Shown: positions 5,664 through 6,966 of the stretch, one piece after another
Position numbering within the stretch: the stretch's first letter is position 1
How the letters are laid out: every line of letters starts with the position of its first letter
Assembly (NCBI GenBank): GCA_004555855.1
Contig: SFJQ01000079.1
Location: 1 to 6,966 of the forward strand
DNA length: 6,966 bases
From: [Eubacterium] saphenum
GTDB lineage: Bacteria; Bacillota; Clostridia; Oscillospirales; Ruminococcaceae
Reading direction: 5' to 3'
The notes under the pieces: generated by a model
What the model saw: the letters and a program-made list of their open reading frames with translations, nothing else
The model's database searches: none
What the model was told of the DNA's origin: nothing
Program-made: the position numbers and the translations under genes

Positions 5664-6023
5664 ATGAATATTTTTAAGAAAACCAACAACAAGGAAACCA
5701 AAAAGCTGCCTATGACCGGAAAGGTCAAAAAGGGCTTTCGTGCCTACTGTGCCGTTGTGCTTTGTATGGCACTTATCGGCTGTATGTCTATGACCGCATT
5801 TGCGGCAGGCGGAGATCCGCTGACCGTTATCAACAATCTGTCCGATTTCATTTTCGGACTCATCCGTGCAATCGGGCTTATCCTGCTCGGCTTCGGTATT
5901 GTTCAGGTCGGTCTTTCCCTGAAATCTCACGATCCTTCGCAGAGAGCCAATGGCTTCCTTACCCTTGCAGGCGGTGTCATCATCACCTTTGCAAAGGAAA
6001 TTCTCACTCTCATTACGGGTTAA
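5664..6023 (+). CDS. VirB2/TrbC-like small membrane protein with signal peptide
   Basis: This 119-residue protein has the layout of a VirB2/TrbC-type pilin-like subunit. A lysine-rich N-terminus (residues 1-25) precedes a hydrophobic core (about 27-41) and a likely cleavage site after A47 in MTAFAAGG. The mature ~72-residue part then has two hydrophobic helices (about 61-86 and 97-117), joined by a polar loop with SHDPSQRANG. Related small proteins at this position in Firmicutes ICEs are annotated as Maff2-family or, misleadingly, as glutamyl-tRNA amidotransferase. I base the call on topology and position, not on a strong motif. It would sit in the cytoplasmic membrane as part of the transfer channel. 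It follows virD4 by 19 bp and is followed by a hairpin that may raise or limit its expression relative to neighbours. Confidence 0.72.
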   Translation: MNIFKKTNNKETKKLPMTGKVKKGFRAYCAVVLCMALIGCMSMTAFAAGGDPLTVINNLSDFIFGLIRAIGLILLGFGIVQVGLSLKSHDPSQRANGFLTLAGGVIITFAKEILTLITG

Positions 6024-6041
6024 GCAAGGAAACACTCAAAA

Positions 6042-6071
6042 GGGGCATATCCGAAAAATCGGGTATGCCCC
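6042..6071 (+). terminator. Strong intergenic hairpin between the VirB2-like and VirB6-like genes
   Basis: GGGGCATATCCGA at 6042-6054 pairs with TCGGGTATGCCCC at 6059-6071 over 13 positions with one G-T pair and an AAAA loop. The sequence after it is AAATTTG, with no long T run, so full termination is doubtful. Partial termination, protection of the upstream mRNA 3' end, or a processing site would all fit. It occupies the only wide gap in the operon, and the next ribosome binding site begins 9 nt after it. Confidence 0.6.
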
Positions 6072-6080
6072 AAATTTGTA

Positions 6081-6087
6081 AAGGAGG
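6081..6087 (+). promoter_or_regulatory. Ribosome binding site supporting a TTG start
   Basis: A full AAGGAGG consensus lies nine bases before TTG at 6097. No in-frame ATG occurs nearby. The spacing equals that of other genes in the operon, so the TTG start is well supported. Confidence 0.85.
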
Positions 6088-6096
6088 TGCGTCAAT

Positions 6097-6933
6097 TTGA
6101 GTGATAACTGGGTTGTGCAAAATCTCGAAAACGCCCTTGAAACTTGGAATGAGAAGCTATCTGAAATATGGACGCTTATCACAACTACACCGCAGAACTT
6201 CAAAGGCGGCGGTATATGGAGCGTGATTGTCAATATAAACGGCGCTGTCCAGGCTATCGGCTTGGCACTGCTCGTTTTGTTTTTCGTAGTCGGTATGGTA
6301 AAAACCTGCGGTTCGTTCTCCGATGTGAAGAAACCGGAACACGCACTGAAGCTATTTATCAGGTTCGCTCTTGCCAAAGGTGCTATCACCTACGGTATGG
6401 AGCTGATGCTGGCGCTATTCAATATCGTACAAGGTACGATTACAACAATTATGAACGCCGCAGGCTTCGGCTCGCCGCAGCAGACAACGCTCCCGGCTGA
6501 GATGGTAACGACAATCGAGGACTGTGGCTTTTTTGAGAGCATTCCGCTATGGGCGGTAACGCTTATCGGCGGTCTGTTCATTACAGTCCTTTCGTTCCTG
6601 CTTATTATGACTGTTTACGGGCGTTTCTTTAAGCTGTATATGTATACGGCACTTGCCCCGATTCCGCTTTCAACCTTTGCGGGAGAACCCTCGCAGAATG
6701 TGGGCAAGTCCTTTATCAAGAGCTACTGTGCAGTTTTGCTTGAAGGTGCGGTCATCGTGCTTGCCTGCATTATCTTCTCGGTGTTCGCTTCATCGCCGCC
6801 TGTTGTAGATACAAGTGCGGCAGCCGTAACGCAGGTGTGGGCATATATCGGAGAGCTTGTCTTTAATATGTTGGTACTCGTCGGCTCAGTTAAGATGAGC
6901 GACCGCATTATCCGAGAAATGATGGGACTGTAA
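6097..6933 (+). CDS. VirB6/TrbL-like polytopic conjugation channel protein
   Basis: This 278-residue protein is likely the inner-membrane VirB6/TrbL-type component of the transfer channel, of the kind seen in clostridial CTn elements. Hydrophobic segments lie at about residues 44-68, 100-120, 153-175, 180-195, 211-233 and 247-265, with the exact number uncertain. The stretch VYGRFFKLYMYTALAPIPLS (173-192), followed by FAGEPSQNVGKSFIKSYCAV, looks like the conserved core of the family. The soluble N-terminus is about 40 residues and includes a short GGG near residue 38. There is no signal peptide. It begins with TTG after a consensus ribosome binding site. The next gene starts 12 bp after its stop. 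The protein looks complete. Confidence 0.85.
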   Translation: MSDNWVVQNLENALETWNEKLSEIWTLITTTPQNFKGGGIWSVIVNINGAVQAIGLALLVLFFVVGMVKTCGSFSDVKKPEHALKLFIRFALAKGAITYGMELMLALFNIVQGTITTIMNAAGFGSPQQTTLPAEMVTTIEDCGFFESIPLWAVTLIGGLFITVLSFLLIMTVYGRFFKLYMYTALAPIPLSTFAGEPSQNVGKSFIKSYCAVLLEGAVIVLACIIFSVFASSPPVVDTSAAAVTQVWAYIGELVFNMLVLVGSVKMSDRIIREMMGL

Positions 6934-6945
6934 GGAGATTTTGCA

Positions 6946-6966
6946 ATGAAACAAACAACACGAAGA
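6946..6966 (+). CDS. Start of the next conjugation gene (truncated by window end)
   Basis: An ATG at 6946 lies eight bases after AAGGAG (6932-6937) and opens a frame reading MKQTTRR to the edge of the window. Spacing and ribosome binding site match the operon. Seven codons are too few to assign a family. By gene order in Tn1549-type elements a PrgI/VirB3-like protein or another small membrane protein, then a VirB4 ATPase, would be expected. Confidence 0.6.

Noticed and set aside
1..6966. Integrase, attachment site, insertion sequence, CRISPR array, tRNA or rRNA
   Set aside because: No protein motifs, regular spaced repeats, terminal repeats or RNA gene features were seen. The window is fully accounted for by the transfer operon and its leader.

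Overview
This window is a stretch of the conjugation module of an integrative and conjugative element (ICE) of the Tn1549 / Clostridioides difficile CTn type. The likely host is a Gram-positive gut anaerobe of the Clostridia. The basis is gene content (MobC, a three-histidine MobP-type relaxase, a PcfB/DUF3801 protein, an ArdC-like protein, a VirD4 coupling protein, a small two-helix membrane protein and a VirB6/TrbL-like protein, in that order), strong AAGGAGG-type ribosome binding sites, moderate GC content, and tight packing on one strand. Host genus cannot be told from the sequence. No integrase, attachment site, resistance cargo, rRNA, tRNA, CRISPR array or insertion sequence is visible.

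Layout: positions 1-119 have no convincing gene but carry three inverted repeats, the first two of which share bases and exclude each other. This is the best candidate for part of an oriT and/or a transcribed leader. Eight complete genes and the first seven codons of a ninth follow, all on the + strand: a 48-residue DUF3789-type membrane peptide (120-266), mobC (247-588), relaxase (579-1970), pcfB-like (1954-2760), ArdC-like (2767-3654), an unrecognised 68-residue protein (3670-3876), virD4-like T4CP (3863-5644), a VirB2/TrbC-like small membrane protein (5664-6023), a VirB6/TrbL-like channel protein with a TTG start (6097-6933), and a truncated gene from 6946. Four junctions overlap by 10-20 nt and three are spaced by 6-19 nt. 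Only the VirB2-like/VirB6-like junction is wider (73 nt), and it is filled by a 13-bp hairpin.

How the parts work together: MobC and the relaxase should assemble at oriT, nick it and pilot the strand. The PcfB-like protein and VirD4 ATPase would pass the relaxosome to the membrane channel, of which the VirB2-like and VirB6-like proteins are the first components. The ArdC-like protein probably protects incoming single-stranded DNA in the recipient. The remaining VirB3/VirB4-type genes are expected to the right of the window.

Points most worth a second look: the overlapping inverted repeats in the leader, two terminator-like hairpins buried inside the relaxase and virD4 coding sequences, an ArdC-like protein whose zinc-protease motif has lost its first histidine, and the hairpin after the VirB2-like gene. 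I did not find evidence for a wholly new system. The core is a recognisable conjugation operon with possible RNA-level control.
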